Part shown: piece after piece, positions 7,958 through 16,054 of the stretch
How the letters are laid out: every line of letters starts with the position of its first letter
How positions within the stretch are numbered: position 1 is the first letter of the stretch
Source of the DNA: Brevinematales bacterium
GTDB lineage: Bacteria > Spirochaetota > Brevinematia > Brevinematales > JAOACQ01
Reading direction: 5' to 3'
DNA length: 45,547 bases
Assembly (NCBI GenBank): GCA_020052515.1
Contig: JAGVOW010000084.1
Location: 1-45,547 of the forward strand
The notes under the pieces: generated by a model
What the model was told of the DNA's origin: nothing
Seen by the model: only the letters and a program-made list of their open reading frames with translations
The model's database searches: none
Translations under genes and position numbers: made by a program

Positions 7958-8068
7958 GGTTTTCCGGAATATCACACAGAGCGAGCAAACCACGGATGGT
8001 TTGCGCCCCGGCGATCCAAACAAGGATGTTTATAAAGCCGGGCGCGGCGTGTGATATTCCGGAAAACC
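7958..8068. ncRNA. Structured RNA candidate resembling the TwoAYGGAY motif
   Basis: A perfect 20-bp outer stem (7958-7977 with 8049-8068) encloses two hairpins. Hairpin 1 pairs 7985-7991 (GCAAACC) with 7998-8004 (GGTTTGC) around loop ACGGAT. Hairpin 2 pairs 8018-8021 (AAAC) with 8028-8031 (GTTT) around loop AAGGAT, and is extended by GCGCC(C)CGGC at 8003-8012 with GCCGGGCGC at 8037-8045. Two terminal loops of A-Y-G-G-A-Y type in one structure match the published TwoAYGGAY RNA motif; the second loop deviates at one base. ACAAGGATGT in hairpin 2 also equals the CsrA binding consensus ACARGGAUGU. The strand is assigned by the GGA loops as read on plus, but not proven. It lies 40 bases after the FTR gene stop and 107 bases before the SGNH gene. 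No U-tract follows, so it is not a simple terminator. Confidence 0.65.
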
Positions 8069-8175
8069 GGAGCATGTTTCCAACAGCGACGCGCGCTCCC
8101 GCGCGCCAAGAAGTTGCAATAATAGTGAAAATTCTTTATAATTTTTCAAATTTGGGATTAAAGGTACAGAGATTT

Positions 8176-9960
8176 ATGGAAAAACCTGGCAAAACAAAAC
8201 AGCTATTTTTCTTAACTATTTTCATTGGCCTTATTCTGGTGTTTTTTGCGGCAGTTGAAATCGTTCTGAGAGCGGTGGGTTACGGTTATAGTACGGAGCC
8301 ATTTGTGAAGCCCAGAAATATGCCGGAAGTGTATATTGAAAATACACAATTTGCCAATAAATACTTCAGCCGGAAAGTGGATTTTTCAGTTTTTAACAAT
8401 AGAAGCATTTTTGATGTAAAAAAACCAAAAAATTTCTTGCGGGGTTTTATGATTGGTGAATCCTCCGCGCAGGGTTATCCTTTTGAGTCCAATCACTCTT
8501 TCGGCAAAATCGCGGAAGTGATCCTGGATAATCTGGGGAAATATGAGCATGTGGAAATCATGAATTTAGGTTTTTCCGGTTTGAGTAGTTATTATTTAAA
8601 GGATACGGCAAAAAAACTGCTGAAATATGAGCCGGATTTTATATTGATTTATGCCGGCCACAATGAGTACTACGGGGAAATCGGCGAGGCCGCCGGTGGA
8701 ACTCCCCTGACTAAAAATGTTTATCTTGCCTTAAAAGAATGGAAAGTTTTTCAATTGATATTTGATGTGGTTTACAAGCTTACGTACAAGAAAGACGACT
8801 CGAAAACCTTGATGGCCGCTAAATACAATAAAATTAAACTGCCTCAAAATAGCGCTCTGGATAAAAGAGTGGCCCTGCAATTTATAGAGAATTTAGACAG
8901 CATTCTAAAGGAATACTCGGTTAGAAAAATCCCTGTTGTGGTGATAGAGCCAGTTTACAACCTTTACGATATGCCTCCTTTTGCCGGGGGAAAAGACACG
9001 GAAAACCTTGCTTTTATTCAAAAGTATAAAAGTGTTTTCCAGAGCGGTGACCGGGCCCAAATGAAAGCGCTTTTTAAAGAAAGGCTTTCTCACAAAGAAT
9101 ACGACAGCAACGCCAATATTGTTTATTTAGACGCTCTGTACCAGCAAAATCTTTCTGGGGTATCTGCTTTATCTAATTTGATTGCCGCAAAAGACATGGA
9201 TGTTATTCCTTTTCGGACGAGAAGCGGTTTAATTCAGGAGCTGCGCGATTATTACCAGGAGAAAACCAATACTTATAAGAATTTGTATTATATTCCATTG
9301 TTCAGCGTTTTAACCAACCGCTATGGCGAAAAAGTTTTGGGAAACCAGATATTTATTGATCACCTTCATTTCAATATGAAAGGCCAATTAGCGGTAGGTA
9401 AAATTGTTACCGAAAAAGTGGAAGAAATATTTAATTTTAACCCGGAGCAGAAGCAGAAAGCCGAAAAACTGTTTCAAGGTGAAAGCAGTTTATTGACGGG
9501 AATGGGTTATTTGCCGGTTTATGAAATGATAGCTTATGGAAGCATAAAGGATATTTTGAATGACGCGCCTTATAAAAGCATGCTGATCCCCTATGTTTTT
9601 GATAATTTCCCCCTTTTAAAGAACGAAATACTCAATAATGAAGAGCTGATGAAGTTGATTGTTAAAGACGCGAAGCAAAAGGGCGGATCGGCGTTCAGGC
9701 TGGTCCGGATTGTCGAGAATTATTATTTTAAAAGGGAAGATTTGAAGAAATATTATCAGCATTTGATTGCCGGGGCTATGCTTTATCCCGGGTCTTTTCT
9801 TCCTTACTATAGCTTAGCGCTTTTCTTTTCAGCGAGCAGTAAGAATGAAAACTTAGCGAAAGACTTTTTTACAAAGGCTTATCTTTTGTCTGACAAGAAG
9901 AAAGATATTTACAAAGATTTTGAGTTTTATTTTAAGAGCGATGCCCAAAAAATAAAATAA
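8176..9960 (+). CDS. Membrane-anchored SGNH/GDSL hydrolase-like protein of a polysaccharide cluster
   Basis: This 594-residue protein has one N-terminal membrane segment (residues 9-28) and then an SGNH hydrolase domain outside the cytoplasm. Catalytic blocks are visible: block I with Ser96 (FMIGESSAQGYPF), block III (YAGHNEYYG, 159-167) and block V with Asp395 and His398 (FIDHLHFNMKGQ). The C-terminal 190 residues are helical and may be TPR-like. A frame extending up to 7996 would run through the structured RNA, so the ATG at 8176 with AAAGGT upstream is used. Proteins of this type are commonly encoded next to DUF5989, carbamoyltransferase and SxtJ genes, as here. The likely role is removal or transfer of acyl groups on an exported glycan. 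The substrate is unknown. Confidence 0.85.
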   Translation: MEKPGKTKQLFFLTIFIGLILVFFAAVEIVLRAVGYGYSTEPFVKPRNMPEVYIENTQFANKYFSRKVDFSVFNNRSIFDVKKPKNFLRGFMIGESSAQGYPFESNHSFGKIAEVILDNLGKYEHVEIMNLGFSGLSSYYLKDTAKKLLKYEPDFILIYAGHNEYYGEIGEAAGGTPLTKNVYLALKEWKVFQLIFDVVYKLTYKKDDSKTLMAAKYNKIKLPQNSALDKRVALQFIENLDSILKEYSVRKIPVVVIEPVYNLYDMPPFAGGKDTENLAFIQKYKSVFQSGDRAQMKALFKERLSHKEYDSNANIVYLDALYQQNLSGVSALSNLIAAKDMDVIPFRTRSGLIQELRDYYQEKTNTYKNLYYIPLFSVLTNRYGEKVLGNQIFIDHLHFNMKGQLAVGKIVTEKVEEIFNFNPEQKQKAEKLFQGESSLLTGMGYLPVYEMIAYGSIKDILNDAPYKSMLIPYVFDNFPLLKNEILNNEELMKLIVKDAKQKGGSAFRLVRIVENYYFKREDLKKYYQHLIAGAMLYPGSFLPYYSLALFFSASSKNENLAKDFFTKAYLLSDKKKDIYKDFEFYFKSDAQKIK

Positions 9961-9972
9961 GAGGAAACAAGA

Positions 9973-10131
9973 ATGTCTCGATTAAAATTGGTAAAAGAGT
10001 TTTATCAATACGTCCGGCAGAACAAAAAGTTGTGGCTGATCCCGCTGTTGATTTTATTAGGATTGATTGGGATGGCAGTGATCGTTTCCCAGTCACAGGC
10101 TATCGCGCCTTTTATTTATTCATTGTTTTGA
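9973..10131 (+). CDS. DUF5989 family small membrane protein
   Basis: This is a 52-residue protein beginning MSRLKLVKEFYQYVRQNKK, with one membrane segment (LWLIPLLILLGLIGMAVIV) and ending SQAIAPFIYSLF. The sequence fits the DUF5989 family, whose members are about 50 residues long with the same closing motif and sit beside NodU/CmcH carbamoyltransferase and SxtJ genes. It starts 12 bases after the SGNH gene with GAGGAAACAAGA as ribosome site, and ends 16 bases before the carbamoyltransferase. Its function is unknown. It may be a small membrane partner of the modification complex. Confidence 0.88.
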   Translation: MSRLKLVKEFYQYVRQNKKLWLIPLLILLGLIGMAVIVSQSQAIAPFIYSLF

Positions 10132-10147
10132 CGTAGATTACTTCAGT

Positions 10148-11980
10148 ATGAAGAACATTTCTATTCTGGGCATTTCCGCTTTCTACCATGATTCAGCGGC
10201 CTGTCTGGTGAAAAATGGCGAAATTGTTGCCGCCGTTCAGGAAGAGCGTTTTACTCGTAAGAAGGGAGACGCTGATTTTCCTATCCAATCTGTAGAATAT
10301 TGTTTGAGTGAAGCTGGCTTGAGCTTAGATCAGCTTGACTTTGTCGTTTTTTATGACAAGCCTATCTCTAAATTTGACCGGATATTAGCCTCTTATATCC
10401 ATAGGGCCCCCAGGGGACTTTTATCTTTTATCCAGGCAATGCCTCTCTGGCTCAAAGATAAACTCTGGGTTGAAGACACCATTCAAAAGGAACTAAAATT
10501 CCGCCGGGATATTTTGTTTACAGAACACCACCAGTCGCATGCGGCAAGCGCTTTTTTCCCCTCTCCCTTTGAGGAAGCCGCGATTCTTTCTATTGACGGT
10601 GTGGGCGAATGGGCCACCACCACTATTGGAAAAGGAAAGGGCAATCGGATTGAGCTTTTGAAGAAGATTGATTTCCCGCATTCACTGGGCCTTTTGTACT
10701 CTGCTTTTACTTATTATTGCGGCTTTAGAGTGAATTCGGGGGAATATAAATTGATGGGGTTGGCACCTTACGGAAAGCCAAAGTACGCCGGGGTGATAAA
10801 AAAAGAGCTCTTAAAAATCGCCGAAAATGGGTCTTTTATTCTCAATGAAAAGTATTTTAATTATATATCCGGACTGAAAATGATCAGCAAAAAATTTGAG
10901 AAGCTCTTTGGTCATAAAGCCTTAAGGGCGGATCAGAAGCCCACAGAGTTTTATATGGATATTGCCGCGTCCATCCAGCAGGTTTTTAATGAAATATTGG
11001 TTTTATTGGCCATTCAGGCAAAAAAGGTGACCGGATTAGACCGGCTTTGCATAGCGGGCGGGGTGGGGCTAAACTGCGTCGCGAATTCCCACATATTAAA
11101 AGAAGCCGGATTTCAGGATGTCTGGGTCCAGCCGGCTTCCGGTGATGCTGGAGGCGCTCTGGGCGCGGCCCTTTGCGTTTATTACAATTACCTGGGTAAT
11201 GAAAGGACGGTTCATGGATTAAAGGATCTGCAAAAAGGGTCTTATCTTGGGCCCATGTTTTCTGATGATGAAATTGAAGCGGCATTAAAGCAAATAAACG
11301 CAAAATACAAAAAAGTGGATAGGAGTGAGCTGGTTCGGACCGGGGCGCAGGCGATCGCGGACCAAAAAGTAGTTGCCTGGTTTCAGGGACGTATGGAATT
11401 TGGCCCGCGGGCTCTTGGAAACCGTTCTATTCTGGGAGATGCCCGATCGGAGACCATGCAGTCGACTATGAATTTGAAAATCAAATTCCGGGAATCTTTC
11501 AGGCCATTCGCTCCCGCTGTTCTGGAAGAGAAAACAAAAGATTATTTCGAGTTTGAGAAACCTTCTCCTTATATGCTTTTTGTTGCGCAGGTAAAGCAGG
11601 ATAAATTGTTGCCGGTAGACAGCTCCGGAAAGAGCGGCCTGGAATTGCTCAAGTTGAAGCGCTCAGACATTCCAGCGGTAACTCACTTAGACAATTCAGT
11701 CCGTCTGCAAACCGTGTCACAAGAAACAAATCCTTTGTTTTGTGAATTGCTGCGGGAAGTAGAAAGAATTTCGGGATGCCCTGTAATCATTAACACTTCT
11801 TTTAATGTCCGAGGGGAGCCTATAGTCTGCAGCCCTGCCGATGCTTACCGCTGTTTTATGGGCACCGATATCGATTTGCTGGCGATAGGGAATTTTGTCC
11901 TTTTCAAAGAAAAGCAGGCGGAGAATGCCCCAATAAATCTGGAGTTGAAAAAATGGAAACAAACTCTTATCAAAGATTAA
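10148..11980 (+). CDS. Carbamoyltransferase, NodU/CmcH family
   Basis: This 610-residue enzyme is predicted to transfer a carbamoyl group from carbamoyl phosphate, through carbamoyl-adenylate, to a sugar hydroxyl. The N-terminal kinase-like fold is plain: ILGISAFYHDSAACLVKNGE, then TEHHQSHAASAFFPSPF and AILSIDGVGEWATT. The Carbam_trans_C domain begins around residue 400 (VVAWFQGRMEFGPRALGNRS) and includes INTSFNVRGEPIVC. The length is normal. There is no strong ribosome site before the ATG. It is flanked by DUF5989 and SxtJ, overlapping SxtJ by 28 bases. The probable acceptor is a glycan made by the glycosyltransferases just downstream. Confidence 0.94.
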   Translation: MKNISILGISAFYHDSAACLVKNGEIVAAVQEERFTRKKGDADFPIQSVEYCLSEAGLSLDQLDFVVFYDKPISKFDRILASYIHRAPRGLLSFIQAMPLWLKDKLWVEDTIQKELKFRRDILFTEHHQSHAASAFFPSPFEEAAILSIDGVGEWATTTIGKGKGNRIELLKKIDFPHSLGLLYSAFTYYCGFRVNSGEYKLMGLAPYGKPKYAGVIKKELLKIAENGSFILNEKYFNYISGLKMISKKFEKLFGHKALRADQKPTEFYMDIAASIQQVFNEILVLLAIQAKKVTGLDRLCIAGGVGLNCVANSHILKEAGFQDVWVQPASGDAGGALGAALCVYYNYLGNERTVHGLKDLQKGSYLGPMFSDDEIEAALKQINAKYKKVDRSELVRTGAQAIADQKVVAWFQGRMEFGPRALGNRSILGDARSETMQSTMNLKIKFRESFRPFAPAVLEEKTKDYFEFEKPSPYMLFVAQVKQDKLLPVDSSGKSGLELLKLKRSDIPAVTHLDNSVRLQTVSQETNPLFCELLREVERISGCPVIINTSFNVRGEPIVCSPADAYRCFMGTDIDLLAIGNFVLFKEKQAENAPINLELKKWKQTLIKD

Positions 11981-12369
11981 TTTTATCTGAGAAAAAGCGC
12001 CTGAAAGAGTTCGGCTATTTTTTTGCCCTCGGGATGGTAATACTATCGGCTCTTTCTCTCTGGAGAGGCTGGGCCTGGCCGGTAAGGGCTGCCGCTATGA
12101 CAGTCGGCCTTGGCTCTTTTACTCTGGCGCTGGTCTATTATCAGTTTTTAAAAGTGCCTTATTTGATTGTATCCTCAATTGGCAAATTCTTTGGCAAAGT
12201 GCTCGTTGTCATTTTATTTACTATCGTTTTTTACGGCTTATTTACTCCTATCGCTTTTATTTTGAGGCTTTCCGGGAAAGACGTCATTAAGAACAATTCG
12301 CTTGAACCGAAATGGATTGATATCCCTTCGGAACAAAACAATCCGAAACAGATCGAAAAGCTTTTCTGA
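11953..12369 (+). CDS. SxtJ-family membrane protein
   Basis: This 138-residue protein has about three membrane segments (YFFALGMVILSALSL, AMTVGLGSFTLALVYYQ and VVILFTIVFYGLFTPIAF) and a short polar tail. It matches the SxtJ family, named from the saxitoxin cluster and regularly next to CmcH/NodU carbamoyltransferases. It overlaps the carbamoyltransferase by 28 bases, implying translational coupling. The biochemical role is not known. A membrane anchor for the carbamoyltransferase is a reasonable guess. Confidence 0.88.
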   Translation: METNSYQRLILSEKKRLKEFGYFFALGMVILSALSLWRGWAWPVRAAAMTVGLGSFTLALVYYQFLKVPYLIVSSIGKFFGKVLVVILFTIVFYGLFTPIAFILRLSGKDVIKNNSLEPKWIDIPSEQNNPKQIEKLF

Positions 12370-12392
12370 GGCCTAAATCAACGACAGCGGGA

Positions 12393-12425
12393 CAACCCCC
12401 GGGCCCCCTTTATTAAGGGGGAATT
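12393..12425. repeat. Family A GC-rich repeat, single copy
   Basis: AACCCCCGGGCCCCCTTTA, followed by TTAAGGGGGAATT, lies after the sxtJ-like gene and directly before the promoter at 12440. The CCCCCTT/AAGGGGG hairpin could end transcription of the upstream operon, though no T run follows. Confidence 0.8.
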
Positions 12426-12439
12426 CGCGTCCTCGAGAT

Positions 12440-12468
12440 TTGACTTTTGGGTGAAAGAAAGATATAAT
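12440..12468 (+). promoter_or_regulatory. Sigma-70-like promoter for the glycosyltransferase operon
   Basis: TTGACT (12440-12445) and a perfect TATAAT (12463-12468) are 17 bases apart. The expected transcript start is near 12475, upstream of the TTG start at 12511. The promoter overlaps the alternative GTG at 12451, which argues against that start. Confidence 0.8.
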
Positions 12469-12510
12469 CAAGTCCATTTTCTACAAGCAATAATAGGCGG
12501 GGGCTTATCA

Positions 12511-13671
12511 TTGAAGATCAAAAATGCGGAATTGTCAAAAGCAAAGACGGCTCTGGTTCATGACTGGTTAACGGGTATGCGCGGAGGGGAGAGGGTTTTA
12601 GAGTCGATTTATGAGCTTTTCCCGGCGCCGGTTTATACTTTAATTCAGACAAAAAATTTCAAAAGCAAAATTATTGATATAAAAAATGTGGCCACTTCTT
12701 CTCTACAAAGAATTCCTTTTATAGGAAGGTTTTACCGGAAACTGCCGGCTTTATTCCCGAAAGCGATAGAAGAATTTGACCTTTCTTCTTACGATCTGGT
12801 TTTGTCTACTTCGCATGCGGTCGCGAAAGGTGTTCTGACGAATTCAAATCAGCTTCATATCTGTTATATGCACACGCCTATTCGTTATGCATGGGATTTA
12901 ACTTTTCAGTATTTGCGGGAAGCCGGTTTGGACAAGGGTGTTTTTAGCCATTACGCGAGGAATGTCCTTCATAAAATCCGTTTGTGGGACGTTATTTCCG
13001 CCAGCCGGGTAGATCATTTCGTGACGAATTCGCATTATGTTGCTCGAAGGATCAAAAAAATATACGGCAGGGAATCTACAGTAATTTATCCTCCAGTCGA
13101 TGTCGATTATTTTGATCTATACGAAAAAAAGGAAGATTTTTACCTGGCGGCTTCGCAGATGGTCCCTTATAAAAAAATGGATTTGATTGTAAAAGCCTTT
13201 CTGTCTTTGCCTGACAAAAAGTTGGTGGTTATTGGGAAGGGACCTCAATTTAATAGGGTGAAAAAGATAGCCGGAAAAGCCAAAAACATAGAAATTTTAG
13301 GGTACCAGCCGGATTCTGTTTTAAAAACCTGCCTGCAGAGGGCAAAGGCTTTTATTTTTGCCGCTGAGGAAGATTTTGGCATTCTGCCGGTGGAAGCGCA
13401 GGCATGCGGTACGCCCGTCATCGCTTATGGAAAAGGGGGCGCGTTGGAGACAGTGGTTGACAATGAGACGGGTATTTTCTTTGGCCGGCAGGAAGAAGGC
13501 AGTTTAATTGAGGCGATAAGACGATTTGAGGAAAAACAGAAGCAGTTTGACTGTAAAAAGATCCGCGGGCATGCGGAGAATTTCTCAAAGGATATTTTTC
13601 AGAAAAAATACCGGAAGTTTGTAGAGGATAAATACTCGGAGTTTGTGAAAAAAAACAAAAGGATAGTTTAG
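12511..13671 (+). CDS. Glycosyltransferase family 4 (WcaC-like)
   Basis: This 386-residue cytosolic, GT-B fold glycosyltransferase probably adds a sugar to a lipid-linked glycan. The N-terminal domain has TALVHDWLTGMRGGERVLES and HICYMHTPIRYAWD. The C-terminal GT4 domain has FYLAASQMVPYKKMDLIVKA and the EX7E motif EEDFGILPVE, followed by AQACGTPVIAYGKGGALETV. The start is TTG at 12511 with GGCGGGGG upstream. The alternative GTG at 12451 overlaps the TTGACT-N17-TATAAT promoter and would begin upstream of the transcript. It stops three bases before the WbaP-like gene, so the two form an operon. Confidence 0.93.
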   Translation: MKIKNAELSKAKTALVHDWLTGMRGGERVLESIYELFPAPVYTLIQTKNFKSKIIDIKNVATSSLQRIPFIGRFYRKLPALFPKAIEEFDLSSYDLVLSTSHAVAKGVLTNSNQLHICYMHTPIRYAWDLTFQYLREAGLDKGVFSHYARNVLHKIRLWDVISASRVDHFVTNSHYVARRIKKIYGRESTVIYPPVDVDYFDLYEKKEDFYLAASQMVPYKKMDLIVKAFLSLPDKKLVVIGKGPQFNRVKKIAGKAKNIEILGYQPDSVLKTCLQRAKAFIFAAEEDFGILPVEAQACGTPVIAYGKGGALETVVDNETGIFFGRQEEGSLIEAIRRFEEKQKQFDCKKIRGHAENFSKDIFQKKYRKFVEDKYSEFVKKNKRIV

Positions 13672-13674
13672 TTT

Positions 13675-15129
13675 ATGCGATTAAAGGCAATCAAATTTAT
13701 TTTGCGGATTGTTTTATTGGTGGGGCTGGATGTCGGAGCGTACTACCTTGCCCTTTCAGCGTCCGTTTTCACGAGAGCCAATATTTTCAGCTTGTTTTAT
13801 AGACCTGTTTCGCCCTTCTTTTATTCTTTTAATTATTTTGCTTCGATCTGGTGGATTCCGCTTATTTTTGTTTTTGTGGTCTGGTTTGAAAAACTTTATC
13901 GTATCCGCTATACGTTCTGGGAAGAATCAAAGGTTATTTTAAAGGCGACTGCGATTACTATTTTGTTTGTTTTTTTTCTGTTCAGCGTGCGCCGCGTTTT
14001 TGGCGAAGTTTCCCGGCTTACTTTCCTGCTTCTCTGGTTTTACCTCGCTGTTTTAACTCCGGTAGTCCGTTATTTTGGGAAGAAGCTGCTGAATAAAATA
14101 GGAATATGGACAGAAAATGTTTTAGTGCTGGGGGCTGGTGAGACAGCGTTAAATCTGGTGAAGGGGCTTTATTATCAGCCGGAATTAGGCTACCATGTCA
14201 TTGGCTTTCTGGATGATGATAAGAAAAAAGCCGGCCTGGAAATAGAGGTAGACAATAGAAAAATAAAGGTTTTTGGGGCGATCAAAAATTTCAACAAATT
14301 TATAAATATGCTGGATGTTTCTACAGTTATGATCGCTTTGCCCCATCTTTCACGTGAGGAACAGGCAAAACTGACTATGCAGGTACAAAAGGTCGCGAAG
14401 AGCGTGATGCTGATGCCTGACCTTTCAGGGATCGCCCTGGTGAATACGGAGCTTCATTATCTTTTTATGCAGAAGATATTTCTTTTAAAAATAAACAACA
14501 ATCTTCTTTCCGGCGTGAATCAATTTGTGAAGAAGGTTTTTGATATTTTTGTTTCCATTTTAATCCTGCCTCTGCTTCTTCCAATCCTGGCTGTGTTTGG
14601 GGTCATGATCCGATTGGATTCTCCCGGGCCGATTTTTATTATTCAGGATAGGCTGGGAAGGAAAGGAAAAGTATTTAAGTGCGTCAAATTTAGAACAATG
14701 TACCAGAACGCGGACAGAATGCTGGAAGGCTATTTTAAGAAAAATCCAGAGGCAAAGGAAGAATGGAAAAAGTATAAGAAACTTAAGGGTTTTGATCCGA
14801 GAGTAACAAAAATTGGGAATTTTCTCCGGAAGACTTCTTTAGATGAGCTTCCGCAAATATTCAATGTCCTCAAAGGGGACATGTGCCTGGTTGGGCCCAG
14901 GCCTTATCTGCCCAGGGAATGGGAAGAAGTGAAAGATTTCGCGGATATGATATTACTGGTGACTCCCGGTATTACTGGTTTGTGGCAGATTTCCGGAAGG
15001 AACGACCTTCTTTTTGAGGAAAGAATGAAACTGGACACCTGGTATGTGCAGAATTGGTCGCTGTGGCTCGATTTTATGATTTTGTTTAAAACCGCGGGGG
15101 TTCTAATCAAAAGAGAAGGGGCTTATTAA
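13675..15129 (+). CDS. Polyprenyl glycosylphosphotransferase, WbaP-like
   Basis: This 484-residue inner-membrane protein starts glycan synthesis by moving a sugar-1-phosphate from a nucleotide sugar to undecaprenyl phosphate. Four to five N-terminal membrane segments come first, then a Rossmann-like CoA/NAD-binding domain (NVLVLGAGETALNLVKGL). A further membrane helix is at about 290-310. The bacterial sugar transferase domain follows, with KCVKFRTMYQNADRML, RKTSLDELPQIFNVLKGD, LVGPRPYLP and TPGITGLWQISGRNDL. The length and the C-terminus ending in GAY are normal for WbaP/WcaJ. The sugar cannot be told from sequence. It is the second gene of the promoter-12440 operon. Confidence 0.93.
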   Translation: MRLKAIKFILRIVLLVGLDVGAYYLALSASVFTRANIFSLFYRPVSPFFYSFNYFASIWWIPLIFVFVVWFEKLYRIRYTFWEESKVILKATAITILFVFFLFSVRRVFGEVSRLTFLLLWFYLAVLTPVVRYFGKKLLNKIGIWTENVLVLGAGETALNLVKGLYYQPELGYHVIGFLDDDKKKAGLEIEVDNRKIKVFGAIKNFNKFINMLDVSTVMIALPHLSREEQAKLTMQVQKVAKSVMLMPDLSGIALVNTELHYLFMQKIFLLKINNNLLSGVNQFVKKVFDIFVSILILPLLLPILAVFGVMIRLDSPGPIFIIQDRLGRKGKVFKCVKFRTMYQNADRMLEGYFKKNPEAKEEWKKYKKLKGFDPRVTKIGNFLRKTSLDELPQIFNVLKGDMCLVGPRPYLPREWEEVKDFADMILLVTPGITGLWQISGRNDLLFEERMKLDTWYVQNWSLWLDFMILFKTAGVLIKREGAY

Positions 15130-15182
15130 AAATGTAATAATTTTGGGAGAATAAAAATATTTCAAGCAGCAAGAGGTGAAAA

Positions 15183-16013
15183 ATGGTTGAAATCGGCCAA
15201 TACCATGTTCTGAGAGTAATTAAAGAATTGAGCTTCGGCGCTTATCTGGATGCGGATGGTACGGAAATCCTCCTGCCGAAGAAGGATATTCCGGAAAACA
15301 TGAATATTGGTGACAGTTTAAAAGTCTTTGTATATAAGGATTCTGAGGCGCGGCCAGTCGCTACAACCCGCAAACCAAAGATCACTCTCAACCACTTTGC
15401 TTCTTTAAAAGTGACTGACATTAATAAATACGGAGCTTTTCTGGAATGGGGAATAGAGAATGAACTTTTAATGCCTTTCCGCGAAAAACCTCAGTTTCTC
15501 TCGCCCGGCGATCATGTGGTTGTGATGCTTTATCTGGATAGAGTGTCAGGCCGTCTGGCGGCAACATCGCGAGTGGAGCGCCATCTGCGGAAAATAGCGG
15601 ACGAATCGCTCCAGGAAGGTGATGAAGCCGATCTGCTGGTTTATGAAAAGACAAATATGGGCTATAAAGCGATTGTGAACCAGATGTTTACTGGTGTGAT
15701 CTATAATACCGATATTTTCCAGAAAGTTGAGATTGGAGATTTGCTCAAAGGCTATATCGCCAGGCTTCGCGAAGATGGAAAGATCGACCTTACTCTCCGG
15801 CGCGCCGGGCTTGATGAGCTTTCCTCTTCAAAAGAAAAAATTCTGGCAAAATTGGCCGTGAATAAAGGCTTTCTTCCTCTCCATGATAAGTCAGGCCCTG
15901 AAGAGATCAAAAAGGCATTGGAAGTGAGTAAAAAAACATTCAAACGCAGTATCGGTATGCTTTATAAGGAAAAAAAGATTGAGATTACCGATTTTGGAAT
16001 CAAATTGATATAA
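15183..16013 (+). CDS. cvfB: CvfB family S1-like RNA-binding protein
   Basis: This 276-residue protein has tandem S1-like domains followed by a winged helix, the CvfB/YitL layout. Seen directly are LSFGAYLDADGTEILLPKKD at the start, INKYGAFLEWGIENELLMPF and GRLAATSRVERHL in the middle, and KIDLTLRRAG at the end of the last S1 unit. The winged helix has PEEIKKALEVSKKTFKRSIG and then YKEKKIEITDFGIKL. Family members bind RNA and affect virulence-factor or growth regulation in Gram-positive bacteria. AGAGGTG precedes the ATG. It lies 53 bases after the WbaP-like gene and may share its transcript. Confidence 0.93.
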   Translation: MVEIGQYHVLRVIKELSFGAYLDADGTEILLPKKDIPENMNIGDSLKVFVYKDSEARPVATTRKPKITLNHFASLKVTDINKYGAFLEWGIENELLMPFREKPQFLSPGDHVVVMLYLDRVSGRLAATSRVERHLRKIADESLQEGDEADLLVYEKTNMGYKAIVNQMFTGVIYNTDIFQKVEIGDLLKGYIARLREDGKIDLTLRRAGLDELSSSKEKILAKLAVNKGFLPLHDKSGPEEIKKALEVSKKTFKRSIGMLYKEKKIEITDFGIKLI

Positions 16014-16054
16014 CCTAAACTGAGCGATTTTTTTTCTCATAGGAGGGTAAAAAT

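Noticed and set aside
7996-8175. Upstream extension of the SGNH gene by 60 codons
   Set aside because: The extension runs through the structured RNA element and has no ribosome site; the membrane anchor begins after ATG 8176.
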